Positions 43,769-52,032 are shown, numbered from the stretch's first letter. The stretch: 64,000 nt of DNA from Deltaproteobacteria bacterium (GCA_014191855.1 BJHF01000023.1:1-64000), one strand, 5' to 3'. Program-made: numbers and translations. Notes: a model not told the origin generated them from the sequence alone.

Positions 43769-44754
43769 AGGCGGTGCCTGTAGAGCGCCTGCTGGCCCTG
43801 CTTGGGGCCGCCCAGGATGGCCGCGGCCGCGTGCCCGTCGCCCTCGCTGCGACGTTGCTCGGTGTGCGCGCGGACGACCTCCCTGGCGTCGTGGAGGCGC
43901 TCTGTACGATCGAGATCCCGCCGCACGGCGATTGCCTGGACCTCGCGTTGGACGGGGATGATGTCGTATTCGACGGGTTGCCCTCCGTCGCGTCGTCGGC
44001 ACCGCTCACCCTCCTGGATGGCGCGCTCTTGTTGACCTCCCTCAACACGTTGCGGCGGAAGTCGGGGCGGCGCGTGGCCCACCTCTGCAACGAATCAGCC
44101 AAGCGCGTGAAGCATGGGCTCGGGGAGCCCTCAGGGAGCGAGGCTGAAACCCGCTCCGAGGCCCTTGCATGGGCCGTAGACGACGATGCGGGAGCGGCAG
44201 AAACGCTGTCGTTGCTTCAGGAAGCTGCGGAGTCGCGCCGAGTGGTGCGCTTACGATATTGGAATGTGAGCCGCGATTCGGTGGAGGAGCGGCGCGTGCG
44301 GCCCGTGGACCTCTGTCAGCACACCGGCCGGTGGTACCTCGGGGCCACCGATCTCGGTCGCGACGCGCATAGGTGGTTTCGCCTGGAGCGCATCCTCGCC
44401 GTGACCGTAACCGAGGACACGTTCGCGGCGGAATCCCCGCGGTCCGCGGCGCGCGATGTGCTCTTCGACCCACCCGCCGTGCCGGTGGAGCTGGTCGTTC
44501 GTTTCGAAAGCGGCTGGATCCGGCAGGCCCGTGCGCAGCTGGACGACGCATGGGTGGGGCGATCGGCGGCCGGGGTGAGGCTACGGGGGCCGACGATAGA
44601 AACACTTGTTCGTCGGCTGTTCGCCCTTGATGGCGGCTGGGAGATCGTGGAGCCGGAGGCCGCCCGCGCGATGGTGCGGGCCTGGGCTGGGGGGCCAACT
44701 TCTGGCCCCCGGGAGGGGGCGGCGCCGCCCGCTGAAGGAAGCAGGCAACGCTGA
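43765..44754 (+). CDS. WYL-domain transcriptional regulator, PafC-like
   Basis: A 329-residue protein. The N-terminus (RLLALLGAAQDGR, then ATLLGVRADDLPGVVEALC) is a winged helix of PafC type. LDLALDGDDVVFDGLPSVAS and LTLLDGALLLTSLNTLRRKSG match PafC central elements. The WYL domain contains TGRWYLGATDLGRDAHRWFRLERI (RWYL at 189-192). Adjacent and coupled to the first WYL gene, as pafB and pafC are in actinobacteria, where the heterodimer activates DNA-damage genes. GTG 43765 is inside the preceding stop. Confidence 0.85.
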   Translation: MKAVPVERLLALLGAAQDGRGRVPVALAATLLGVRADDLPGVVEALCTIEIPPHGDCLDLALDGDDVVFDGLPSVASSAPLTLLDGALLLTSLNTLRRKSGRRVAHLCNESAKRVKHGLGEPSGSEAETRSEALAWAVDDDAGAAETLSLLQEAAESRRVVRLRYWNVSRDSVEERRVRPVDLCQHTGRWYLGATDLGRDAHRWFRLERILAVTVTEDTFAAESPRSAARDVLFDPPAVPVELVVRFESGWIRQARAQLDDAWVGRSAAGVRLRGPTIETLVRRLFALDGGWEIVEPEAARAMVRAWAGGPTSGPREGAAPPAEGSRQR

Positions 44755-44790
44755 GCCGCTCCGCTCGCCGGGCATGGCCGCTGCCCGGTT

Positions 44791-45765
44791 ATGGGGAGGC
44801 ACCCCGAGCCTCCGTTGCCCCGATTGCTGCTGCTCAGTCTCTGCGCCTGCCCGACCACTCCGGTTGAGACTGGAGAGTCCTCCGACGTCCCGACCCTCAC
44901 GCCGCCCGCGGAGGGCGCGGGTTTCCAGGTGTCCATGTTTGGCACCGCGCCCGCCTTCACGGAGGTGTGGTTGTGCTCCGTGTACGACATCCCGACTACC
45001 GCCGCAGCGGCGGTGAATTCGGTGGAGTACTTGCAAACCGAGGGCACGCACCACATGACACTGTCCACGACCGCGCTCGCCGAAACCCCGATCGAACCCG
45101 GGAACTACGACTGCGCTGACCTGTATGCGAATTCCAGCGTGATGCAGGACGTGGTGATGATGTTCGGCAATCAGGGACAAGCGGCTGGCACGTTGAGCCT
45201 GCCCGACGGGGTCGCGGCCAACCTGCCGGCGGGCATCCAGGTGCTCCACGAGGTGCACTACGTGAACACGACGGACACTGCCGTGCCGATCTACTCCTAC
45301 CTGAACGCCTATACCATCCCCCAGGAGGACGTGGTGGACGGCATTTGGGGCGGCAGTGTTCGTGACGAACACCTGGAGATCCCCGTGGGCGTGGAGCACA
45401 CAGAGTGGAGCCGGTGTGTGATGAACGAGGATGTGGAGGTGCAATTCCTGGCTTCGCACACCCATGCGCTCGCGACCGAGTTCACCATCGCGCCGTTCGA
45501 TGGGCTGACGACCGGCGAGGTGTTTTATACAAACAACGACTGGCACGACCCCATGATCGAGCAGTACACGACACCGATGGCGGTGCCCGCGGGCCAGGGC
45601 TTCGAGTTTGCATGTACCTGGTTCAACGACGGTGAATCGACGATCAACTACGGGTTGCTCTCCACCGACGAGATGTGCAACATGGCGATCGTCTTCACGC
45701 CGTTCAGCGTTACGGCGGAGTGCGAGGTGGTGGAGACGAGCGACGGTTATCTGGGCGAGGAGTAG
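44791..45765 (+). CDS. Lipoprotein with copper type II ascorbate-dependent monooxygenase (PHM-like) fold
   Basis: A 324-residue protein with a leader ending at LLLSLCAC (Cys20 as lipidation site, non-standard lipobox) and a short DTG-rich linker. It then carries the motifs of the PHM/dopamine beta-monooxygenase copper sites: THHMTLS (His87, His88), LHEVHYVNTT (His156), SHTHALATEF (His223, His225) and STDEMCNMAIVF (Met295). These supply both copper sites in the expected order; paired Cys residues also fit. Such enzymes hydroxylate C-H bonds using ascorbate, though the bacterial role is unknown. Six nt separate it from the patatin gene. Confidence 0.8.
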   Translation: MGRHPEPPLPRLLLLSLCACPTTPVETGESSDVPTLTPPAEGAGFQVSMFGTAPAFTEVWLCSVYDIPTTAAAAVNSVEYLQTEGTHHMTLSTTALAETPIEPGNYDCADLYANSSVMQDVVMMFGNQGQAAGTLSLPDGVAANLPAGIQVLHEVHYVNTTDTAVPIYSYLNAYTIPQEDVVDGIWGGSVRDEHLEIPVGVEHTEWSRCVMNEDVEVQFLASHTHALATEFTIAPFDGLTTGEVFYTNNDWHDPMIEQYTTPMAVPAGQGFEFACTWFNDGESTINYGLLSTDEMCNMAIVFTPFSVTAECEVVETSDGYLGEE

Positions 45766-45771
45766 GCCACG

Positions 45772-46929
45772 ATGCAATTCGATCTTGTGTTCGAGGGCGG
45801 TGGCGCAAAGGGCGCGGTATTTGTGGGAGCCCTCCAGGAATTCGAAGCCCGTGGATACAAGCCCTGCCGCCTGGTGGGCACGTCGGCGGGCGCCATCACC
45901 GCCGCGCTCGTGGCCGCCGGGGCCACGGCTGACTGGCTCCACGCGGCGCTGTGCGAGCGCGATGCGGCTGGCAAGTCGGTGTTCGCTTCCTTCGCCGATG
46001 TTGCCAGCACCTTCGAGGCTGCAGACGTAAAAAGTAGCGCAATCGCCGAGATGTTGGAGCGGATCGATCTGCCTCTGGTCCCGAACCGCTGGGAGTCGGC
46101 AATGGACCAGGCGCTTCTCGACGGGCTGCTCAACTTCCGTGCCTTCCGCATGTTGTTCTCAATCCTGGAGAAAGGCGGAGTGTACGAGGGCGGCGCGTTC
46201 GTGGCCTGGATGATGTCGAAGCTCGACGCCCTGGACCAGCGGGGCCCCGCGCGGGAGGATCCTGGGCTCGGCGTCGCGACACTTCAGCGCTTCTATGACG
46301 AAGTGGGCGCCGATCTCTCCATCCTTGCCTCCGACGTGGATGCGCAGGAGCTGCTGGTGTTCAACCACCGCACCGCTCCGAACCTGCCGGTGGCCTGGGC
46401 CGTGCGGATGTCGATGAGCATCCCGATGGTGTGGCAGGAGGTGAAGTGGCGCGAAGAATGGGGCTTGTACCGGGGGAGGAACATCACGGGGCACACCATT
46501 GTAGATGGGGGGGTGCTGTCCAACTTCCCGATTGATCTGATTACGTCCGGGATCGCAGAGGTCGCGGAGATCATGGGCGACACCGACCCGTTGGCCGTCG
46601 CGAATCTCGGCTTCCTCATCGACGAGGACCTGCCGGTTCCAGGGGTGCCCGCAAAGGCAGGAGAGTCCGGCCTCGTCGAATCGATCGCGCACAGCCGCGT
46701 CGTGTTGCAGATCTCCAAGCTGATGGACACGATGATGAACGCCCGCGACCGCCTCGTGATCGAGCGGTGCATGAAAAGCCATGAGGTGTGCCGACTTCCG
46801 GCCAAGGGCTACACCGCCACAGAGTTCGAGATGTCGGCTGAGCGCATGGTGGCGCTGGTGAGCGCGGGGCGGGCGGCGGCGTTTGCTTACTTCGAGGAGC
46901 GCACGGCGTTGGAGGCGGGGAAGGGTTGA
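45772..46929 (+). CDS. Patatin-like phospholipase
   Basis: A 385-residue serine hydrolase. The oxyanion motif FEGGGAKGA (9-14 GGGAKG), nucleophile motif GTSAG (Ser38) and catalytic DGG (Asp245 in TIVDGGVLSNFP) are all present, so the Ser-Asp dyad is intact. No signal peptide, so cytosolic or exported by another route. Longer than the minimal patatin fold; residues 80-160 form an insertion. It follows the copper monooxygenase lipoprotein gene closely on the same strand. Likely hydrolyses acyl esters of lipids; specificity unknown. Confidence 0.92.
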   Translation: MQFDLVFEGGGAKGAVFVGALQEFEARGYKPCRLVGTSAGAITAALVAAGATADWLHAALCERDAAGKSVFASFADVASTFEAADVKSSAIAEMLERIDLPLVPNRWESAMDQALLDGLLNFRAFRMLFSILEKGGVYEGGAFVAWMMSKLDALDQRGPAREDPGLGVATLQRFYDEVGADLSILASDVDAQELLVFNHRTAPNLPVAWAVRMSMSIPMVWQEVKWREEWGLYRGRNITGHTIVDGGVLSNFPIDLITSGIAEVAEIMGDTDPLAVANLGFLIDEDLPVPGVPAKAGESGLVESIAHSRVVLQISKLMDTMMNARDRLVIERCMKSHEVCRLPAKGYTATEFEMSAERMVALVSAGRAAAFAYFEERTALEAGKG

Positions 46930-46940
46930 TTCAGGCTGGG

Positions 46941-46977
46941 CGGTGCGGGCGGAGCGCCATGCGCATGGCCCGCACCG
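46941..46977 (+). terminator. Hairpin after the patatin gene
   Basis: A perfect 10-bp stem (cggtgcgggc at 46941-46950, complement at 46968-46977) with a 17-nt loop that itself contains most of the palindrome gccatgcgcatggc. It lies 12 nt after the stop. No T-tract follows. Confidence 0.45.
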
Positions 46978-47234
46978 CGGCGCACCGCGGCGAACCGACG
47001 ATGCTCGCGGCCCTGTCACATTTTCAGTGGGATGCCAGGCGGGGCTCCGCTTTCGTCGCCGGGGCTGACGGCACCGCTGTTCCCGACGGGTTCGAAACAA
47101 AGCGTGAGAGACACCATCGTCCTGTTCCGCCCCACCGGTCCGCGCGGCCGCTCTTCGCGGCGTCGGGGTACCGCCGCTGGCCACCGCGACTTCCGGAGCA
47201 GCCGATCTTCTAGCCCGTGATGAATGAAGCCTAG
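46978..47234. other. Gene-free stretch
   Basis: No supported gene, RNA or repeat was seen here. Short frames on both strands lack protein-like composition and starts with ribosome sites. A small frame beginning ATG at about 47220 stops after four codons, immediately before the remnant described next. Confidence 0.4.
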
Positions 47235-47604
47235 GCACGGCGGATCGCCGAGGGATGGAACGTCAAGGCGAGCGGCACTGGATTCGTCACTCGCTTCGCC
47301 GTACAGAACGAGTTCATGGATCGGAACCCGCGGGAAGTTGTGGGCGCGCGAGTGCACGAGGAGCACTGGATCCCCGCGGAGGATCTGGTGGGACTCAACG
47401 ACGCCATCGTTGGAGAGATCGAGGTGATCGCTTCGTTCGGGCGAACCGCCGACGCCCCGACACTCGCGGTCCTGGCCGCTGCTCGCGGGATGCTCGATCC
47501 TGTTGGTCTGGCGAGCGTCGTTCGCCGGATAGCCGCGTGGTCGAGCTGCTCGCACCCTGGTTGGATGCGAACCATGAGCCCGGCCGCTGACCGCTCAGTT
47601 TTGA
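47235..47604 (+). pseudogene. Remnant of a gene truncated next to tRNA-Gln
   Basis: The reading frame following the TAG at 47232-47234 gives ARRIAEGWNVKASGTGFVTR, then FAVQNEFMDRNPREVVGARV and HEEHWIPAEDLVGLNDAIVG before EIEVIASFGR. This reads like a genuine conserved C-terminal domain (WIPAEDL, NDAIVGEIEV) without a native N-terminus. Past about residue 70 the frame loses protein character and runs into the tRNA, where it ends. An ATG at 47316 could restart it, but the conserved part begins well upstream. I interpret it as the broken end of a gene of unknown function. Confidence 0.45.
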
Positions 47605-47679
47605 TGGTTGGGGCGGAAGGATTCGAACCTTCGAATGCGGGCGTCAAAGGCCCGTGTCTTACCGCTTGACGACGCCCCA
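47605..47679 (-). tRNA. tRNA-Gln (UUG anticodon)
   Basis: On the minus strand the sequence begins TGGGGCG, which pairs with CGCCCCA at the 3' end (7-bp acceptor), followed by discriminator A and a genome-encoded CCA. The anticodon arm is GGGC-CTTTGAC-GCCC with anticodon TTG (Gln), and the T arm contains GGTTCGAATCC. Length is 75 nt including CCA. All arms are well paired and no intron is seen. Confidence 0.93.
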
Positions 47680-47797
47680 GCAGGAGCGAGTGTAATCGCC
47701 CACGAGGCGATCGGGTAGGGCGAGGGCGGCGAGACGCGTGAGATCGACGCCTCGGCTAGGGGAATTCTCCCCTTCCCCCCTCCATCCCGGGGGGACA

Positions 47798-47823
47798 CCT
47801 CCCCCGCCAACTGGCGGGGGAGG
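47798..47823. repeat. Perfect 12-bp palindrome in the tRNA-Gln downstream gap
   Basis: cctcccccgcca followed by a 2-nt spacer and its perfect complement. It is preceded by a related block of pyrimidines and purines (ccttcccccctccatcccggggggac). This looks like an intergenic REP-type hairpin rather than a terminator for a nearby gene, since no gene end lies within 100 nt. Confidence 0.6.
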
Positions 47824-47838
47824 AACAGGAGCGCCGGC

Positions 47839-47886
47839 CTCCCGTCTCCAGTCTCCCGCCTCCAGTCTCCCGTCTCCAGCCTCCAG
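47839..47886 (+). repeat. 14-bp tandem repeat
   Basis: Three consecutive 14-mers, ctcccgtctccagt, ctcccgcctccagt and ctcccgtctccagc, then a partial fourth (ctccag). Each unit differs by one or two bases. It ends about 40 nt before the small exported-protein gene. Probably a variable-copy simple repeat. Confidence 0.75.
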
Positions 47887-47925
47887 CCGGACTCCTTGTT
47901 AGCCCCGCGCCAAGCCGGAGCCCCG

Positions 47926-48231
47926 ATGTCCCCCACCCGCCGCACCCTCACCGCCTTCGCAGCCGGCGCGTTGCTCGTCGCCGCTAGCACAGCGCTCGCT
48001 ACGACGCCGAGCGACATCCTCAAGAAGCGCAAGACGCCATCTTCGAGCCAAGCGATCGCGCTGCCCATGGCGGAGCATCCGCCCGGCTACTGCGATCCCG
48101 ATCACGCCGGTTGGATGTACCTCGACGTGAACATGCGCGATGTCGGCGCGCTCGCCTGCGTGTGCGTGCAGGACAAGGATCTCACCTGGCAATGGGCCAC
48201 CTTCGGGAGCGTCGTTCGCGAGTGTGACTGA
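47926..48231 (+). CDS. Small exported cysteine-containing protein
   Basis: A 101-residue protein starting at ATG 47926, with a signal peptide (RRTLTAFAAGALLVAASTALA) cleaved before TTPSD. The mature part of about 75 residues has four Cys (in PGYCDPD, ALACVCV and VRECD), which could form two disulphides. It contains several aromatic residues (GWMYLDVNMRD; LTWQWATFG). No family recognised. An alternative start 10 codons upstream is less likely because it precedes the positive n-region. Confidence 0.6.
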   Translation: MSPTRRTLTAFAAGALLVAASTALATTPSDILKKRKTPSSSQAIALPMAEHPPGYCDPDHAGWMYLDVNMRDVGALACVCVQDKDLTWQWATFGSVVRECD

Positions 48232-48305
48232 ATCCACAAGGGCGATTCGCCAGGCCCGATCGCGAGGTTGCACGCCGGTAGGAAGCGAATCGCGGCGCCG
48301 CCCGG

Positions 48306-49448
48306 TCAGCTCGCCGCGCGCAGCTTCTGCATGCCGCGGCGCAGGCCGTCGACGGTGAGCGGAAACATCGGCATCGTCGCCCCGATGGCGCGCACCGTGG
48401 GATGATCCCAGTAGCGCTCGGGATCGGGGTTGAGCCAGATGCTGGAGGGGCAACGCTGGGTGATGCGCTGGAGCCATTGCAGCCCGGTCGGCCCGGGCTC
48501 GCCCCAACCAGCGCCCTGGAACAGCTCCCACGGCGCCATCGACGCATCCCCTACCCACACCAGCCGGTGCTGGGCCGTGAGCTTGTCCACCACCTCGGCC
48601 GTATGCTTACGGTCGAAGGTGCGGTAATCCTTGTACAGCCAGTTGTACGGGCAGTTGTGGAAGTGCCAGGCCTCGAAGGTCTTGAAGGTCTTTAGCTCCT
48701 TGGCGGCCGTGAACAGGCGGCTGACCAGCTCCGCGTTCGGCTCCATGCTGCCGCCGGTGTCCATCAGCAACACCAGCTTCACCCGGTTGATCCGCTCGCG
48801 CTTGATGTCGAGCTCGATCTCGCCGGCGTTCTTCGCCGTCCTGTCGATCGTGCCTTCGAGGTCGAGCTTCTCCTGCCCCTCGCGACCGAAGCGCCGCAAC
48901 ATCGACAACGCCACCTTGAAGTCCCGGATGTCGAGCTTCATGTCGGTGCGGTAGCCGGCCCAGCGGCGCTCCCCCGCAACCGCCACGGCGCCGCGACCAC
49001 CCCCCTCCCCGCCGACCCGAATTCCCTGGTCCGCGCGACCCGAATTCCCGAACGGGGATGAGCCCCCCGTGCCCACCCAGTGCGCCCCGCCGTCGTGACG
49101 CTCCTTCTGCTCCTTCAACCGCCGCTCCAGCTCCTTCCGCATCGCTTCGAGGCTCTCGAAGTCGTGGTGCACGCGCTCGCCCTCCGCTTTGCGGGCGTTC
49201 TCCAACCACGTTGCGAGCTCATCCTTGAGCGGAGCGGGCAGGTCCACGCCCTCGAACGTGGCGGTGAAGGCGACGTCGAACGCGTCGTAATGCGCCTCCG
49301 TGTGAACGAGGATCGCACGCGCCAGGAAGTAGAGTTGGTCGAGGTTCTCGGCGAGCCCTTCGTCGAGCCCGCGCAGAAACGCGAGCCACTCTCCAGACCC
49401 GACCTTCAGCCCCTGATTGCGCAGGTTGTAGAGCAGGTTGAGCAGCAC
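48306..49448 (-). CDS. CoxE-like vWA-domain protein
   Basis: A 380-residue protein starting at GTG 49448, which overlaps the MoxR stop. A helical N-terminal part (VLLNLLYNLRNQGLKVGSGE, characteristic of CoxE-like proteins) is followed by a charged coiled region (about 85-120). A glycine-rich linker precedes the vWA domain, with MIDAS motif LLMDTGGSM (DTGGS 230-234) and later VWVGDASMAPWEL. CoxE-type proteins partner with MoxR ATPases in assembly of molybdoenzymes or in less defined chaperone roles. Here no cofactor enzyme lies nearby. Confidence 0.88.
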   Translation of the reverse strand: MLLNLLYNLRNQGLKVGSGEWLAFLRGLDEGLAENLDQLYFLARAILVHTEAHYDAFDVAFTATFEGVDLPAPLKDELATWLENARKAEGERVHHDFESLEAMRKELERRLKEQKERHDGGAHWVGTGGSSPFGNSGRADQGIRVGGEGGGRGAVAVAGERRWAGYRTDMKLDIRDFKVALSMLRRFGREGQEKLDLEGTIDRTAKNAGEIELDIKRERINRVKLVLLMDTGGSMEPNAELVSRLFTAAKELKTFKTFEAWHFHNCPYNWLYKDYRTFDRKHTAEVVDKLTAQHRLVWVGDASMAPWELFQGAGWGEPGPTGLQWLQRITQRCPSSIWLNPDPERYWDHPTVRAIGATMPMFPLTVDGLRRGMQKLRAAS

Positions 49449-50254
49449 TAGCGCTTCACCTTCGCGACCTCGAGATCGGCTTCCTGCTTCAGGAGTACGC
49501 CGGGAAACGGGAACTTCGCGACGACGTCCTCCGGGGGGATGCCCGCCCGCACCAGCACCGTCAACCAGTCGATCAGCTCGCTGGTGGAGGGCTTCTTGCG
49601 GAGCCCCTCGAGCCGCCGGAGCCCGTAGAAACGTGTGAATGCCGCTTCGAGCAGGCGTTCCGGCAAGTTCGGATGATGAACATCGATGATCTTCTTCATC
49701 CGCTCCCGGTCGGGAAAGGAGATGTAGTGGAACACGCACCGGCGCAGGAACGCATCGGGCAGCTCCTTCTCGGCGTTGCTGGTGATGATCACCACGGGCC
49801 GATGGATCGCCCTCACGGTCTCGTCGAGCTCGGGGATGTGGAACACCATCTCGTCCAGCTCGCGCAGGAGGTCGTTCGGGAACTCCAGATCCGCTTTGTC
49901 GATCTCGTCGATGAGCACCACGCTACGCTCGGCGTTCGCGAAGGACTTCCCGAGGATACCAAACCGGATGTACTTGCGGATGTCGCGCACATCCCCCTCA
50001 CCGAAGCGGGAGTCGTTGAGCCGCTGCACCACGTCATAGGTGTAGAGCCCTTCCACGGCTTTGGTCGTGCTTTTGATCGACCAGACCGAGAGGCTCATGC
50101 CCAACGCTTCGGCGACGGCGGAGGCGAGGACGGTTTTGCCGGTGCCCGGCTCCCCCTTTACGAGCAGGGGGCGACCAAGAACAATGGCGGCGTTGACGTC
50201 GGCCAGGAGGCCTTCGTCGGCGATGTAGCGGGCCGAGCCCGTGAAGCTGGACAT
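49448..50254 (-). CDS. MoxR-family AAA+ ATPase (CoxD-like)
   Basis: A compact 268-residue ATPase. Walker A is KGEPGTGKTVLA (GEPGTGKT 34-41), Walker B VVLIDEIDKA (113-120), sensor I VVIITSNAEKELP and LRRCVFHYISFPD carries the Arg finger. The C-terminal lid is short (to residue 268), unlike the 480-residue MoxR at 41304-42746. It forms a two-gene operon with the CoxE-like gene and diverges from the NYN gene with 108 nt between them. Start ATG 50254 (MSSFTGSARYIAD). Confidence 0.93.
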   Translation of the reverse strand: MSSFTGSARYIADEGLLADVNAAIVLGRPLLVKGEPGTGKTVLASAVAEALGMSLSVWSIKSTTKAVEGLYTYDVVQRLNDSRFGEGDVRDIRKYIRFGILGKSFANAERSVVLIDEIDKADLEFPNDLLRELDEMVFHIPELDETVRAIHRPVVIITSNAEKELPDAFLRRCVFHYISFPDRERMKKIIDVHHPNLPERLLEAAFTRFYGLRRLEGLRKKPSTSELIDWLTVLVRAGIPPEDVVAKFPFPGVLLKQEADLEVAKVKR

Positions 50255-50362
50255 GGGCTGCCGGCTAACACGGGCGCGGAGAGCGCCTCGTTTCGGCTGC
50301 GGACGGGTTAGTCCCCCGACCTCCCCGCCTTCCGCCTCCACACCTCGCCTCCCGGACCCTCC

Positions 50363-52021
50363 TTGGACCACAACCTCTGCGTCCTCATCGACTACGACAA
50401 CATCGCCAAGGGCAGCCGCCAGGAGGGCCTCGGCGAGTTCGACATCCGGCTGGTGATGCGGCGGCTCAAGGACATCGGCCGCGTGCTCGTGGCCCGTGCA
50501 TACTGCGATTGGGAGCGTTGGAGCCGGCATCGTAGCGCGCTTGCCGAGCAGGGCGTTACGATGATGGAGCTCACGGCAACCGGCCACGGGGACAAGAACC
50601 GGGGCGACATCGCGCTCGCCGTGGATGCGATGGAGATCGCGTACACCCGCGAGTTCGTGGACACCTTTGTGATCCTGTCGGGGGACAGCGACTTCACGCC
50701 GCTCGTGCAGCGGTTGAAGGAGCTGAACCGCTCGGTGATCGGGATCGGCACCCGCGGGAGCACCTCCCGCCTCATCGCCAACGTCTGCGATGAGTTCTTC
50801 TTCTACGACTCGCTCGTGAAGCGGCGGCAGCCCGACCCGGAGCCAGAGCCGAACGAAGACGAAGCGGAGTCGGCGCGCCCCAGCAAGATCAAGATCGACC
50901 ATGCCTTTGCGCTCTTGGTGGAGACGCTTGAGAACTACGCCCGCGACGAGTCGGGGCCGGTGCATGGCAGCGTGGTGAAGACGTCGATGAAGCGGAAGCT
51001 GCCGACGTTCAACGAGGTGGAGCTGGGCTTCCGCACGTTTGCGCGCTTCCTTGATCGCGCGCAGGCCGAAGGCCTGGTGACCTTGAGCAAGGATGGCCGG
51101 GCCGGCGGTTACCGCGTGGAGCTGGCACCCGGCCCGAACGAGCAGCCGGAGAAGGCCCAAAGCGCGCCAACTCCGGCGCCCGTGCAGCGGCGCGCCGAAC
51201 CCGAAACGCGTTCCCACGGCCCCGGCGCGGCCGCGCTGGACGTACTCCGGAACGAAGGCTTCGACATCGGCACTTCCGAAGAACGCAACCGCATCCTCGA
51301 TGCGTTCGCCGCGGCGTGCACCGAGCGCAACGCGCGCGGGCGTCGTTTGGCGGTGCAGTATCTCCAAGGAGATCTCGTCCAGCAAGGGCTGGACGCCGAG
51401 CGCGTTCGCGGCGTGCTCATGGCGCTGGTCCGCCTCGGGGCGCTTTTGCACCCGGATGGAGATCCCGTTCGTGGGCCGACCGCGCCGATGCAGGTGCCAG
51501 CATCTGCGGCAGAGCTGGGCGCGCTGCTTGAAGAGCGCGCGCTAGAGCTGCTCGGGGAGCGGCGGATCAAGCTGGACTTCCCCGCCCGCGTCGCCATTTT
51601 CGGTGATCCCGGCGCCCCCGAGCGGCGCACAGACGCTCCGAGCGCAGGAGCGGCCGACGAAGGCGCATGGTCCCCTGCAGACGAGGAGCGCACGGAGTCG
51701 GGTGCGACGCCCGCGACGGAGACCGAAGCGCCGGCCAGCGAAGTCGCAGCGGAGGCCCCGCGCAGGCGTCGGAGCCGCGGCGGCCGGGGGCGGCGCGGCG
51801 GCGCGGCGAGCGATGAGGAGGCGAACGAACCCGCGGCGGGCGAGGAGAACGCAGCGGCCGAAGCGGGGATCGAGGACTCGGCCGTGGTAGAAGTCGCCGC
51901 CGTTGAAGCGCCGGTGAGCGAGGCCATGGACGAACCGCCGGAGGCCGAGCTGCCGCCTGCGGCCGGCGACGCCCCCGCGAAGCCGAAGGGTCGCACGCGC
52001 GTTCGGCGCGGTCCCCGGTAG
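50363..52021 (+). CDS. NYN (LabA/DUF88-like) ribonuclease domain with OST-HTH/LOTUS domain
   Basis: A 552-residue protein starting at TTG 50363 (MDHNLCVLIDYDNIA). The NYN/PIN-like nuclease domain covers residues 1-150 with conserved acids in IDYDN (Asp10, Asp12), GDKNRGDIALAVDA (Asp82 region) and ILSGDSDFTPL (Asp108, Asp110). An OST-HTH/LOTUS domain, which binds RNA, follows at about 178-255 (FALLVETLENYARDESGPVH). A second helical region leads to a basic, Ala/Glu/Arg-rich low-complexity tail (PRRRRSRGGRGRRGGA) likely to be disordered and RNA-binding. Probably an RNA-processing enzyme; targets unknown. Confidence 0.85.
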   Translation: MDHNLCVLIDYDNIAKGSRQEGLGEFDIRLVMRRLKDIGRVLVARAYCDWERWSRHRSALAEQGVTMMELTATGHGDKNRGDIALAVDAMEIAYTREFVDTFVILSGDSDFTPLVQRLKELNRSVIGIGTRGSTSRLIANVCDEFFFYDSLVKRRQPDPEPEPNEDEAESARPSKIKIDHAFALLVETLENYARDESGPVHGSVVKTSMKRKLPTFNEVELGFRTFARFLDRAQAEGLVTLSKDGRAGGYRVELAPGPNEQPEKAQSAPTPAPVQRRAEPETRSHGPGAAALDVLRNEGFDIGTSEERNRILDAFAAACTERNARGRRLAVQYLQGDLVQQGLDAERVRGVLMALVRLGALLHPDGDPVRGPTAPMQVPASAAELGALLEERALELLGERRIKLDFPARVAIFGDPGAPERRTDAPSAGAADEGAWSPADEERTESGATPATETEAPASEVAAEAPRRRRSRGGRGRRGGAASDEEANEPAAGEENAAAEAGIEDSAVVEVAAVEAPVSEAMDEPPEAELPPAAGDAPAKPKGRTRVRRGPR

Positions 52022-52032
52022 CGGCGCAAAGC

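Noticed and set aside
46930-47234. Small gene between the patatin and the gene remnant.
   Set aside because: No frame with a start, ribosome site and protein-like sequence; the only feature is a hairpin.
50255-51451. N-terminal extension of the compact MoxR gene.
   Set aside because: The additional residues are antisense to the NYN gene; the conserved MoxR domain starts at ATG 50254.
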